Positions 55,485 through 63,870 of a stretch of DNA of 64,000 bases are shown here, in pieces (position 1 is the first letter of the stretch; each line of letters opens with the position of its first letter). Made by a program: the position numbers and the translations under genes. The DNA comes from Kitasatospora sp. MAP12-44. GTDB taxonomy: Bacteria; Actinomycetota; Actinomycetes; Streptomycetales; Streptomycetaceae. The notes beneath the pieces were generated by a model that saw nothing but the letters and a program-made list of their open reading frames with translations, ran no database searches and was not told the origin of the DNA. The stretch spans positions 4,712,001 through 4,776,000 of the forward strand of contig NZ_JARZAE010000004.1 in the NCBI RefSeq assembly GCF_029892095.1. Reading direction: 5' to 3'.

Positions 55485-57035
55485 CTAGGGCAGCTCGGGC
55501 AACCTCGTCGGCCCGGGCTTGGGCGGCTCCGGCGGCTGTGGGCTGCCGGGCAGGCGGACGGTGGCCAGCGTTCCCGGGCCGCCGTCCTGGGCGGGGCCGA
55601 GCGCGACCTGGCCGCCGGAGTCCTCGACGGTCTGCGCGACGATCGACAACCCCAGCCCGGATCCGGGGAGTTGGCGGGAGGACGGGGAGCGCCAGAAGCG
55701 GTCGAAGACATACTGCAGCTCGTCCGTCGGGATGCCAGGACCGTGGTCGCGGACGGTGAGCCGACCGTGCTCCAGCAGCACCTCGATGGCGGCCGCGGGC
55801 GGGCTGTACTTCACCGCGTTGTCCAGCAGGTTCATCACCGCCCGCTCCAGCGCGGCCGCGTCGGCGCGTACGTACCAGGGCTTGAGCTCCACCCGGTAAG
55901 TCAGCCCCGGGCCACGCAACTTGGCCCGCTCGACGGCCCGTCCGACGATCTCGTGGAACGCCACGGTGGCCACGTTCTGCCCCGGCTTGGGGGAGTCGGG
56001 CCGGGAGAGCTGCAGCAGGTCGCCGATCAGCAGGGTCAGCTCCTGCATCTGCGCCTTCATGCTGCCCAGCAGCTTGGTCTTGGTGGCCGGCGGCAGCGGG
56101 CGGCCGGTGTCGTCGCTGCGGATCATCAGGTCGACGTTGGTGCGCAGCGAGGTGAGCGGTGTGCGCAGCTCGTGTCCCGCGTCGGCGATCAGACGGGTCT
56201 GCCGGTCACGGGAGTTGGCGAGCGCGGTGCTCATCGAGTTGAACGAGCTGGAGAGCCGGGCGATCTCGTCGTTGCCGTGCACCGGGATGGTGGTGCCGAC
56301 CTCCTCGGTGCGGGCGATGTGCTCGACCACCTCGGTGAGTTCGTGGACCGGCTTGAGAGCCGTCCGGGCGACCACCCGTCCGGTGATCCCGGCGCCGATC
56401 GCGCCGACCGCGACCACGCCGAGGAGCAGCAGGGCGAGTTGCTGGAGCGAGTGGTCCACGTCGTTCAGCGGGGAGGCGGTGACCAGGACCCAGTCGGTCT
56501 CGTGGGCACGGTCCTGGTAGTGGGTCAGCTTGATCATCGCCGGGTCGCCGTTGGTGTAGCTGCCGACGTGGAAGACGGCCTGGTTCGGCGCCAGGTCCAG
56601 CGCCTGGAGGTAGTCGTGCCCGATGGTGATGCCGCGCGGGTTGGTGCCGACCAGCATGCAGACCTGCGAGCCGTCGGCGTTGAGCAGCTCCACGTCCCAG
56701 CGGTCGCCCTGGTTGATCGGTGGCCGCTCGGGGAACGCGGCCTCGTACGCGGCGTTCTTGGCCTGGACGGCGCTGACCGCGGCCTGTGGCGTGGTGCCGC
56801 AGCCCGCCGCCTGGGTGGTGATGCCGGCCCGGGGCAGCAGGATCTGCACGTTGGACAGGATCTGCCGCTGCAGGTCGTAGAGCTTCTGGTGGACGATGAA
56901 CCAGGCCGCCACCGAGCAGAGCATGATCGCCACCGCGACCGCCAGGGAGGCCAGGATCGCCAGCCGGCTGCGCAGCGAGCGCCCGTGGTACCAGCGGGAC
57001 AGCCGGCCCCGGCGGCGTGGTGCGGTGGTGCTCAT
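55485..57035 (-). CDS. cssS: HAMP sensor histidine kinase, CssS/MprB-like
   Basis: 516 residues. First helix about 27-50, extracytoplasmic sensor (about 50-200) with two cysteines, second helix about 203-225, HAMP, then the H-box DAGHELRTPLTSLRTNVDL and ATPase boxes NLLDNAVKYSP, DHGPGIP, GSGLGLSI. The Pro-rich C-terminus is disordered. Immediately downstream of its response regulator (4-bp gap) and next to an HtrA gene, the order of the secretion-stress system CssRS in S. lividans and of MprAB-PepD in mycobacteria. Confidence 0.9.
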   Translation of the reverse strand: MSTTAPRRRGRLSRWYHGRSLRSRLAILASLAVAVAIMLCSVAAWFIVHQKLYDLQRQILSNVQILLPRAGITTQAAGCGTTPQAAVSAVQAKNAAYEAAFPERPPINQGDRWDVELLNADGSQVCMLVGTNPRGITIGHDYLQALDLAPNQAVFHVGSYTNGDPAMIKLTHYQDRAHETDWVLVTASPLNDVDHSLQQLALLLLGVVAVGAIGAGITGRVVARTALKPVHELTEVVEHIARTEEVGTTIPVHGNDEIARLSSSFNSMSTALANSRDRQTRLIADAGHELRTPLTSLRTNVDLMIRSDDTGRPLPPATKTKLLGSMKAQMQELTLLIGDLLQLSRPDSPKPGQNVATVAFHEIVGRAVERAKLRGPGLTYRVELKPWYVRADAAALERAVMNLLDNAVKYSPPAAAIEVLLEHGRLTVRDHGPGIPTDELQYVFDRFWRSPSSRQLPGSGLGLSIVAQTVEDSGGQVALGPAQDGGPGTLATVRLPGSPQPPEPPKPGPTRLPELP

Positions 57036-57039
57036 CGCC

Positions 57040-57813
57040 TCAGGCCGCCGTGCCCGAAGGGGCGCGCAGGGCGTAGCCGACCCCGCGGACGGTCTGGATC
57101 AGCCGGGGCATGCCGCCTTGCTCGGTCTTGCGGCGCAGGTACATCACATAGACGTCCAGCGAGTTGGAGGACGGTTCGAAGTCGAAGCCCCAGACCGCCT
57201 TGAGGATCTGCTCGCGGGTCAGCACCTGCCGGGGGTGGGCCAGGAACATCTCCAGCAGCATGAACTCGGTGCGGGTCAGCTCCACCGGCTTGCCGTCCCG
57301 GGTGACCTCGCGGGTCGCGGTGTTCATCCGCAGGTCGGCGAAGGCGAGCACCTCGGAGTCGTCCTCGGTGACGGTGGCCCGGGCCGCGGCCTCGGTGGCG
57401 AGCGCGTTGCGGCGCAGCAGCGCGCGGACCCGGGCGAGCAGCTCGTCGAGCTCGAAGGGCTTGGCGAGGTAGTCGTCGGCGCCGACGTCCAGACCGGTGA
57501 CCCGGTCCCCGACGGCGTCCCGGGCGGTGAGCATCAGCACCGGCGCGGTGTCCCCGCGCGAGCGCATCCGGCGAACGGCCGTGAGGCCGTCCATCCTCGG
57601 CATCATGATGTCGAGCAGCACCAGGTCGGGGCGGTCGCGCTCGACGGCGTCGAGTGCTTCGTAGCCGTCGGTGGCGGTGGTCACCTCGTAGCCCTCGAAG
57701 GCGAGGCTGCTCTCCAGGGCGTCCCGCAGAGCGGGCTCGTCGTCGACCACGAGCAGTCGGGCCGGGGAGCCCGGCTGCTCGGCGGGGGTGCGGTCGTCGG
57801 CGCGGGGAGTCAT
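57040..57813 (-). CDS. cssR: OmpR-family response regulator, CssR/MprA-like
   Basis: 257 residues from ATG 57813, chosen because AGAGGG precedes it; ATG 57855 has none. Receiver domain with the acidic pocket (VVDDEPALRD), phosphorylated Asp in LVLLDIMMPRMDG and Lys in LAKPFELDELLAR. C-terminal winged helix LTRTEFMLLEMFLAHPRQVLTREQILKAVWGFDFEPSSNSLDVYVMYLRRK. Regulates envelope or secretion-stress genes; the adjacent htrA gene is a likely target. Confidence 0.92.
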   Translation of the reverse strand: MTPRADDRTPAEQPGSPARLLVVDDEPALRDALESSLAFEGYEVTTATDGYEALDAVERDRPDLVLLDIMMPRMDGLTAVRRMRSRGDTAPVLMLTARDAVGDRVTGLDVGADDYLAKPFELDELLARVRALLRRNALATEAAARATVTEDDSEVLAFADLRMNTATREVTRDGKPVELTRTEFMLLEMFLAHPRQVLTREQILKAVWGFDFEPSSNSLDVYVMYLRRKTEQGGMPRLIQTVRGVGYALRAPSGTAA

Positions 57814-57886
57814 CTGCGGTGTGGCCCTCTCTGGGTCCGGAAGGGGTCTAGCCATTGTGCGGGTTGAACGGGGCCGGCGGTGGCTG

Positions 57887-59029
57887 CTAGAGGGTCTGGC
57901 CGGCCTGCATCTTCGGCAGCACCTGCTTGATGCTGTTGATCGGGATGGAGAAGCCGAGGCCGACGCTGCCCGCCTGGCTGGTGGTGGAGCTGGAGCTGGA
58001 GCCGCTGCCGGAGTACATCGCGGAGTTGATTCCGATCACCTGGCCGTTGGCGTTGATCAGCGGGCCGCCGGAGTTGCCGGGGTTGAGTGCGGCGTCGGTC
58101 TGGAAGGCCTGGTACGTCGCGCTGTCGCCGGCGGAGGAGCTGGAGCCGTTGGAGGAGCCGCGCCCGCCGTAGCCGGGGAAGCTGGGGAAGCCGAAACCGC
58201 CGTTGCTCTGCGTGCTGCCCTCGTCCACCTGCACCGTGACCTGGCGGTTCTTGGCGCTGATGATGCCCGAGGTGACGGTGCCGGTGAGCCCGTCGGGGTT
58301 GCCGATGGCGACCACCGAGTCGCCGACCGCCATCGCGTCGGAGTCACCGAGGACGGCCGGGGCGAGCCCGCTGGCGCCGCTGGCGGTGATCACCGCGACG
58401 TCCAGCGACTTGTCCGTGCCGGTGACGGTGCCGCTGGTCTTGTTGCCGTTCTGGTAGGCGACGGTGATCGTGCCGCCGTCGGTGACCGCGCCCGAGATCA
58501 CGTGGTAGTTGGTCAGGATCTGGCCGCCGGCGGTGAGGATCACGCCGGTGCCGGTCGCGGTCCCGCTGGTGGTCTGCACGGTGATCTGGACGACGCTGGG
58601 GGAGACCGCGGCGGCGATCGCCGCGACGTTCGCAGTGCCGCCGCTCTGGGCGGCGACCGGGCTGACGATGGTGCTGGAGCTCGCGGTGGTGGCGGTGTGC
58701 TGGGAGCCGGCCACCGCGCCGCCGGCCAGCCCGCCGAGGACGGCGGCGATCGCCGCGACCGCGGTGACCAGGGCCGTGCGCCCGCGCAGGTAGCCGTTGC
58801 GGCCGCGCCTGGCGTGGCTGGCGGGGGGCTGCTCGGCCGACCCGTAGGTCGGGGCGCCCTCCCACGTCGGCGCGGCGTACTCGGAGTAGGGCTGGTAGGG
58901 ACCGGGCGACGCGTAGGACGCGGTCTGCTCGGAGAAGTCCTCGTTGACGTGAGCGTCGGGCGCCTCGGCCGGCTTCGGCGGGAGGGTCTGCCCCGACTCA
59001 TCTGCGGAACTGCGGTGCTGGTCGCTCAT
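57887..59029 (-). CDS. htrA2: Membrane-anchored HtrA-like serine protease lacking PDZ
   Basis: 380 residues. Disordered cytoplasmic N-terminus (1-80), one helix (about 85-108), and an extracytoplasmic trypsin-like domain with His176 (TNYHVI), Asp210 (SLDVAVI) and Ser320 (NPGNSGGPL). A Gly/Ser-rich insertion (about 272-303) loops out. The chain stops at LPKMQAGQTL, just after the protease fold, so the usual PDZ domain of HtrA/PepD is absent. It degrades misfolded exported proteins. Located 73 bp downstream of the cssR start, in opposite transcription order to usual (protease first, then regulator pair on the same strand). Confidence 0.87.
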   Translation of the reverse strand: MSDQHRSSADESGQTLPPKPAEAPDAHVNEDFSEQTASYASPGPYQPYSEYAAPTWEGAPTYGSAEQPPASHARRGRNGYLRGRTALVTAVAAIAAVLGGLAGGAVAGSQHTATTASSSTIVSPVAAQSGGTANVAAIAAAVSPSVVQITVQTTSGTATGTGVILTAGGQILTNYHVISGAVTDGGTITVAYQNGNKTSGTVTGTDKSLDVAVITASGASGLAPAVLGDSDAMAVGDSVVAIGNPDGLTGTVTSGIISAKNRQVTVQVDEGSTQSNGGFGFPSFPGYGGRGSSNGSSSSAGDSATYQAFQTDAALNPGNSGGPLINANGQVIGINSAMYSGSGSSSSSTTSQAGSVGLGFSIPINSIKQVLPKMQAGQTL

Positions 59030-59117
59030 GGACCTAACGTCCGCCCGCTGGGTGAAGATCTCATGAGAGCTGGGTCAGAACGGACAGAGAAGCCTGTTGA
59101 CTTCTCATAAAGAGAAG
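59030..59117. promoter_or_regulatory. htrA promoter region with two palindromes
   Basis: TCTCATGAGA (59069-59078 region) is a perfect 10-bp palindrome about 40 bp upstream of the htrA start, and CTTCTC-ATAAA-GAGAAG (59101-59117) is a 6-bp-armed repeat directly after the LacI stop codon. The first may be an operator; the second may be a weak terminator of the LacI gene or a regulator site. Confidence 0.5.
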
Positions 59118-60161
59118 CTACTCTGTGCCGTCCTCGCCGCAGCCGCACGAGCGCCGCACCACCAGCCGGGACGGGAAGCGCCGCACCCGCTCGGTGTCCG
59201 AGCCGGGCACCATCAGCGAGTCGTCCAGCACCAGGTCCACCGCGGCCCGCGCCATCGCCTCGCGCTCGCTGGCCACCGTGGTCAGCGGCGGATCGGCCAG
59301 CGCGGCCTCCGGCACGTCGTCGAAGCCGGCCACCGCGAGGTCCTCGGGGACCCGGATGCCGACCTCGCGGGCGGCGCGCAGCAGGCCGATCGCCTGGTCG
59401 TCGGTGGAGCAGAAGATGGCCGGCGGCCGGTTGGGCGAGCGCAGCAGTTTGACCGCGACCTCGTAGGCGCCGTAGCGGTGGAACGGCGCGTCGATCAGGT
59501 ACTGCTCGGTCGGCAGGCCGTGGGCGTCCATCGCGCGCTGCCAGCCCTCGACGTGGTCGATCACCGGGTCGCCGGGCGCGGGGGAGTCCACCGGGCCGCC
59601 GAAGCAGACCACGTACGGGTGCCCGTGCACCTCCAGCAGGTGGCGGACGGCCAGCTCGGCGCCGCCGATGTCGTCGGTCACCACCGAGACGTCGTCGATC
59701 GCGTCCGGCCGGCGGTGCAGCAGCACCACCTTGGCGCCCTCCATCGCGGCGAACTCCTTGGCGGCGCGCTGCGGGGCGCCCTGGCTGACCAGGATCAGGC
59801 CGGAGACCCGCATGCCGAGGAAGGCGCGGATGTAGTGCAGCTCGCGGTCGTCGACGTAGTCGGAGTTGCCGATCAGCACGAGCTTGCCGCGGTCCGAGGC
59901 GGCCCGCTCCACCGCGTGCGCCATCTCGGCGAAGAACGGCTGCCGGGCGTCCGGCACGATCATGCCGATCAGGTTGGTCCGCCGGGAGGCCATCGCCTGC
60001 GCGACGCTGTTCGGCCGGTAGCCGAGCTGCTCGATCGCGGCGAGCACTTTCTCCTTGGTCGCGGGCGCCACCGGGCGCGGACCGTCGTTGATGACGTAGC
60101 TGACGACCGCGGTCGAGGTCCCAGCCAGTCGGGCTACATCGTCGCGCGTCACCTTGGCCAC
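59118..60161 (-). CDS. LacI-family transcriptional regulator
   Basis: 347 residues. LacI helix-turn-helix and hinge: VTRDDVARLAGTSTAVVSYVINDGPRPVAPATKEKVLAAIEQLGYRPNSVAQAM. A periplasmic-binding-like sugar domain follows (LIGMIVPDARQPFFAEMAHAVERAA, FCSTDDQAIGLLRAAREVGIRVPEDLAVAGFDDVPEA). The ligand is unknown and no sugar gene is adjacent. The C-terminus has an unusual CGCGED tail. It lies between htrA and glnR, as in other streptomycetes. Confidence 0.92.
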   Translation of the reverse strand: MAKVTRDDVARLAGTSTAVVSYVINDGPRPVAPATKEKVLAAIEQLGYRPNSVAQAMASRRTNLIGMIVPDARQPFFAEMAHAVERAASDRGKLVLIGNSDYVDDRELHYIRAFLGMRVSGLILVSQGAPQRAAKEFAAMEGAKVVLLHRRPDAIDDVSVVTDDIGGAELAVRHLLEVHGHPYVVCFGGPVDSPAPGDPVIDHVEGWQRAMDAHGLPTEQYLIDAPFHRYGAYEVAVKLLRSPNRPPAIFCSTDDQAIGLLRAAREVGIRVPEDLAVAGFDDVPEAALADPPLTTVASEREAMARAAVDLVLDDSLMVPGSDTERVRRFPSRLVVRRSCGCGEDGTE

Positions 60162-60234
60162 GCAGGGAGTCTACGCGTGTCTGTCCAGCCCCAGGGCGGC
60201 CGGGCCGGTTCGTACCCGGCACGCCCTGAGCAGG

Positions 60235-60969
60235 TCAGCTCTCGTGCACACCGGCCGCATGCTGCTCGACCGCGCCGCGCTCGCCCTTGTCGCCCTGGGA
60301 GGGCACCACGAAGCGGTAGCCGACGTTGCGTACCGTGCCGATCAGCTGCTCGTGCTCGACGCCGAGCTTGGCCCGCAGGCGCCGCACGTGCACATCGACC
60401 GTGCGGGTGCCGCCGAAGTAGTCGTAGCCCCAGACCTCCTGCAGCAGCTGGGCCCGGGTGAAGACCCGGCCCGGGTGCTGGGCGAGGTACTTGATCAGCT
60501 CGAACTCCTTGAAGGTGAGGTCGAGCACCCGCCCCTTGAGCTTGGCGGAGTAGGTCGCCTCGTCCACCGAGAGGTCGCCGTTGCGGATCTCCATCGGGCT
60601 GTCGTCGTTGGCCACCTGCTGCTGGCGGCCCATCGCGAGCCGCAGCCGGGCCTCGACCTCGGCGGGACCGGCGGTGTCGAGCAGCACGTCGTCGATGCCC
60701 CACTCGGCGGTGACGGCGGCCAGGCCGCCCTCGGTGACCACCAGGATCAGCGGTGCGCTGATCCCCGTGGAGCGCAGCAGCTGGCAGAGGCTGCGGATCT
60801 GCGGCAGGTCGCGCCGGCCGTCGACCAGTATGACGTCGGCGCTGGGGGTGTCGACGAGGGCCGAGCCCTCGGCCGGGGCCACCCGCACCTGGTGCAGCAG
60901 CAGCCCCAGGGCCGGCAGCACCTCCGCCGACGGCTGTAGTGCGTTGGTGAGCAGGAGGAGAGAACTCAT
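60235..60969 (-). CDS. glnR: GlnR, global nitrogen response regulator
   Basis: 244 residues from ATG 60969 (MSSLLLLTNALQPSAEVLPALGLLLH, the conserved GlnR start). Atypical receiver domain (DVILVDGRRDLPQIRSLCQLLR) that is not phosphorylated by a partner kinase, linker, then the winged helix LDLTFKEFELIKYLAQHPGRVFTRAQLLQEVWGYDYFGGTRTVDVHVRRLRAKLG. It controls glnA, amtB, glnII, nirB and others in actinomycetes under nitrogen limitation. The long C-terminal tail after residue 220 differs from that of S. coelicolor and is poorly conserved. Confidence 0.96.
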   Translation of the reverse strand: MSSLLLLTNALQPSAEVLPALGLLLHQVRVAPAEGSALVDTPSADVILVDGRRDLPQIRSLCQLLRSTGISAPLILVVTEGGLAAVTAEWGIDDVLLDTAGPAEVEARLRLAMGRQQQVANDDSPMEIRNGDLSVDEATYSAKLKGRVLDLTFKEFELIKYLAQHPGRVFTRAQLLQEVWGYDYFGGTRTVDVHVRRLRAKLGVEHEQLIGTVRNVGYRFVVPSQGDKGERGAVEQHAAGVHES

Positions 60970-61393
60970 ACCCGGGTCGTCCCCTTTCCGGGTCGTCGCG
61001 GTCGCGTGACGGCGGCGGTCCAGTCGGCCGGCCCGCCCGCGCGACGCGCTCGACACAGGCCTCGCGGCCCCTGCTGCGCCCCTGCTGACCTGCTCATCCG
61101 CGAACCGTCCGCTCTTCTTGGCTACCACTCGCAAGGACGTCCGTATCGGTGTCCTGAAAGCACAAAAGGACCCGGGGGCGACTCTGCCCGGATCCCTTAC
61201 GCCATGAGAATAGCCCAACGTGCCGCGCCCGCGAAGGGGAAGAGGTGCGTGATCCTGGTCGCGCCGGACGGCGTGCGCCCCCGTGCCGAGGGGGCTGGCC
61301 TGCGAAGTTCCCGCTGTCGGGGGGCTTCGGGTCATCATGGGTCACGGCACCGACCGGCTCAGTATGTGTACACCTTTCGAGATAGGGGCCGCC
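60970..61393. other. Divergent intergenic region glnR / moaD-like gene
   Basis: 424 bases between divergent genes. Contains an imperfect hairpin GGACCCGGG ... CCCGGATCC (61168-61195) and a GC-rich segment (61260-61330). No gene, and no promoter I can place with confidence. Confidence 0.4.
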
Positions 61394-61681
61394 ATGACCG
61401 CGACCACCGAACCGACCGCCGTAGTGACCGGGACGATCCGCTACTGGGCCGCCGCCAAGGCGGAGGCCGGCACCGCGGAGGAGCCGTACCGCGCGGCCAC
61501 CCTCGCCGACGCGCTGGCCCAGGCCCGCGAGCGCCACGCGGACCGGCCGAAGTTCGTCCAGGTGCTGGGCATCTGCTCCTTCCTGGTGGACAGCGAGCCG
61601 GTGGGCGGCCGCGACCGCGCCGCGGTGCGCCTCACCGAGGGCGGCACCATCGAGGTGCTGCCGCCCTTCGCCGGCGGCTGA
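61394..61681 (+). CDS. MoaD/ThiS-family sulfur carrier protein
   Basis: 95 residues from ATG 61394 (GGGGCC upstream). Ubiquitin-like beta-grasp: GTIRYWAAAKAEAGTAEEPYRAATLADALAQA, then FLVDSEPV ... GTIEVLPPFAGG with the C-terminal Gly-Gly that is adenylated and thiocarboxylated. Subunit of molybdopterin synthase or another sulfur carrier. No other moa gene is adjacent; the nearby sulfurtransferase fits a sulfur-transfer role. Confidence 0.88.
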   Translation: MTATTEPTAVVTGTIRYWAAAKAEAGTAEEPYRAATLADALAQARERHADRPKFVQVLGICSFLVDSEPVGGRDRAAVRLTEGGTIEVLPPFAGG

Positions 61682-61752
61682 TCCGGAACCATGGTCCCGG
61701 TCAGATCGTCGTACCGACTGGCTATGACCACCATGGACGGGGAGAGTTTTCG

Positions 61753-62442
61753 ATGCGGACCTTGATCAAGGTGCTGATCGGTGTCGCGGTCCTGCTCGGC
61801 CTGCTCGTCGGGGCCGACCGGATCGCGTTGTCGATGGCGGAGAGCAAGGCCGCCGACCAGCTGGCGGGCCGCCAGGGCATCAGCGGCCGTCCGTCGGTCT
61901 CCATCGACGGCTTCCCCTTCCTCACCCAGGTGGTCGACAAGAAGCTCGGCAGTGTTCGGCTCTCGGCCAGCAGCGTGCAGCTCTCCGGTGGCGGTCAGAC
62001 CGTCCAACTGGACGCCTTCGCCGCGCATCTGAAGGGTGTTCGGGTCAGCGACGACTACAAGTCGGCGACCGTGGACTCGGGCACCGGCTCGGGGCGGCTG
62101 CCGTACGCCAACGTCGAGAACCTGCTCGGCTTGGACTCCCGCACCACCCTGGGCTACGGCGGGCCCGGCCTGCTCAAGGTCAGCGTCAGTGTGCTGGGCC
62201 AGCAGCTCAGCACCACGGTCAAGCTGCGCACCGAGGGCAACAAGGTGCTGGTGGACAGCGTGGGGAACATCCCGGGCGTGGGGATGGTGCCGGGGGTCAG
62301 CGGGATGGTCTCCTCGGCGATCGGCTCCCGGAGCTTCGCCCTGCAGAACATGCCGGTCGGCTTGAGCCTGAGCCAGGTCACGCCGCAGCCGGACGGGCTC
62401 GTGCTGGCCTTCCAGGGCACCTCGCTGCAGCTGATGGGCTGA
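61753..62442 (+). CDS. DUF2993 (LmeA-like) membrane-anchored protein
   Basis: 229 residues from ATG 61753 (GGGGAGA upstream). N-terminal helix (3-25), then the DUF2993 domain typified by DRIALSMAESKAADQL, ISGRPSVSIDGFPFLTQVVDKKLGSVRLSASSV and LRTEGNKVLVDSVGNIPGVG. Mycobacterial LmeA of this family binds phosphatidylinositides and supports lipomannan elongation; a lipid-binding role outside the membrane is inferred. Same strand as, and 71 bp after, the MoaD-like gene. Confidence 0.85.
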   Translation: MRTLIKVLIGVAVLLGLLVGADRIALSMAESKAADQLAGRQGISGRPSVSIDGFPFLTQVVDKKLGSVRLSASSVQLSGGGQTVQLDAFAAHLKGVRVSDDYKSATVDSGTGSGRLPYANVENLLGLDSRTTLGYGGPGLLKVSVSVLGQQLSTTVKLRTEGNKVLVDSVGNIPGVGMVPGVSGMVSSAIGSRSFALQNMPVGLSLSQVTPQPDGLVLAFQGTSLQLMG

Positions 62443-62650
62443 CCGCCGGCCAGACCCTGCCATCCCGCCCCGTGAGACGCGCCGCCCGGCGCGACGAAGG
62501 AGGGGCGGCGCAAAGCGCCTCGAACGAAGGGTGGCGGCGGGCGACGGGTGGGCGGCGGCGTTCAGTGGGGAGTTTCGGCCCGTGCAGCAAGGGAGCCAAG
62601 GGTGAAATCCCATTCCCCGGACATATTTGTCTCAGCATTCGACACTCTGG

Positions 62651-62679
62651 TGACAGAGGCACTCTCCGGTCCCTAGCAT
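62651..62679 (+). promoter_or_regulatory. Promoter of the leaderless Cys leader peptide and sseA
   Basis: -35 TGACAG (62651-62656), 17-base spacer, -10 TAGCAT (62674-62679), then seven bases to the ATG at 62687. The spacing puts the transcript start at or within a base of the ATG. Confidence 0.75.
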
Positions 62680-62686
62680 CGTCAGC

Positions 62687-62767
62687 ATGAAGCGACAGGC
62701 GGACCTCACCAAGCGGCGGGCGGTAGACCTCTGCCGCGTGGCCGCCTGCCTGTGTCGAAAGCGCTGA
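62687..62767 (+). CDS. Cys-rich leader peptide (Ms5788-type)
   Basis: 26 residues, MKRQADLTKRRAVDLCRVAA followed by CLCRKR, with cysteines at 16, 21 and 23. Leaderless by its promoter spacing. Short peptides of this form precede sulfur-assimilation genes in actinobacteria; ribosome stalling at the cysteine codons when Cys-tRNA is scarce raises downstream expression. Here it stands 226 bp before the thiosulfate sulfurtransferase gene on the same strand. Confidence 0.82.
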   Translation: MKRQADLTKRRAVDLCRVAACLCRKR

Positions 62768-62992
62768 TCGGCGGCCCGGTCCGGCAGTATTTGACTCGCC
62801 GCCACGCCCTTTCTCCGGCCTGAACAGGCAACTCCCGCCTTCGGTCGACCCCCCTACTCCCGCCCGATGGCAATCTGGCTTCGCCCCGTCTCACTATCCG
62901 GACATTTATTCGGACAATCGGGACGGAAGATCGGACCAGACCGCGCCGGGCACCCACCTTCCGCCAACCGCCCCCGGATGGAGATACATCTC

Positions 62993-63835
62993 ATGAGCCG
63001 CAGTGACGTCCTGGTCGATGCCGACTGGGTCCAGGCGCACCTGGACGACCCGAAGGTCGTCGTCGTCGAGGTCGACGAGGACACCGCCGCGTACGACAAG
63101 AACCACATCCGCAACGCCGTCCGGATCGACTGGAAGAAGGACCTCCAGGACCCGGTCCGCCGCGACTTCGTCGACCAGGCCGGCTTCGAGGCGCTGCTGA
63201 GCGCCAAGGGCATCGCCAACGACGACACCGTGGTGCTCTACGGCGGCAACAACAACTGGTTCGCCTCGTACGCCTTCTGGTACTTCAAGCTGTACGGCCA
63301 CGGCGACGTCCGCCTGCTGGACGGCGGCCGCAAGAAGTGGGAGCTGGACTCCCGCGACCTGGTCGACGGCGCCGAGGTCCCCAGCCGCGCGGCCACCACG
63401 TACAAGGCGCAGGCCCAGGACACCTCGCTGCGCGCGTTCCGCGACGACGTGCTCGCCGCGATCGGCAGCAAGAACCTGGTCGACGTCCGCTCGCCCGACG
63501 AGTTCTCCGGCCGCCTGCTCGCCCCGGCCCACCTCCCGCAGGAGCAGTCGCAGCGCCCGGGCCACGTGCCGAGCGCCCGCAACATCCCGTGGTCGAAGAA
63601 CGCCAACGACGACGGCACCTTCAAGTCCAATGACGAGCTCACCGCGCTGTACCAGGCCGAGGGCGTGGACCTGGCGCAGGACACCATCGCCTACTGCCGC
63701 ATCGGCGAGCGCTCCGCGCTCACCTGGTTCGTGCTGCACCAGCTGCTCGGCCAGCAGAACGTCAAGAACTACGACGGTTCGTGGACCGAGTACGGCAGCC
63801 TGGTGGGCGTGCCGATCGAGCTCGGCGCCAACTGA
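62993..63835 (+). CDS. sseA: Thiosulfate sulfurtransferase (rhodanese), SseA/CysA type
   Basis: 280 residues from ATG 62993 (GGAG ten bases upstream). Two rhodanese domains: the inactive N-terminal one with VVVVEVDEDTAAYDKNHIRNAVRIDWKKDLQDP, and the C-terminal one with active-site loop CRIGERSALTW (Cys235). It transfers sulfane sulfur from thiosulfate or mercaptopyruvate to acceptors. Preceded by a Cys-responsive leader peptide and followed by the DUF1416 gene 35 bp away. Confidence 0.95.
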   Translation: MSRSDVLVDADWVQAHLDDPKVVVVEVDEDTAAYDKNHIRNAVRIDWKKDLQDPVRRDFVDQAGFEALLSAKGIANDDTVVLYGGNNNWFASYAFWYFKLYGHGDVRLLDGGRKKWELDSRDLVDGAEVPSRAATTYKAQAQDTSLRAFRDDVLAAIGSKNLVDVRSPDEFSGRLLAPAHLPQEQSQRPGHVPSARNIPWSKNANDDGTFKSNDELTALYQAEGVDLAQDTIAYCRIGERSALTWFVLHQLLGQQNVKNYDGSWTEYGSLVGVPIELGAN

Positions 63836-63870
63836 GCACCGCGCAGTACACCGTAAGCAAGGAGACCGAC

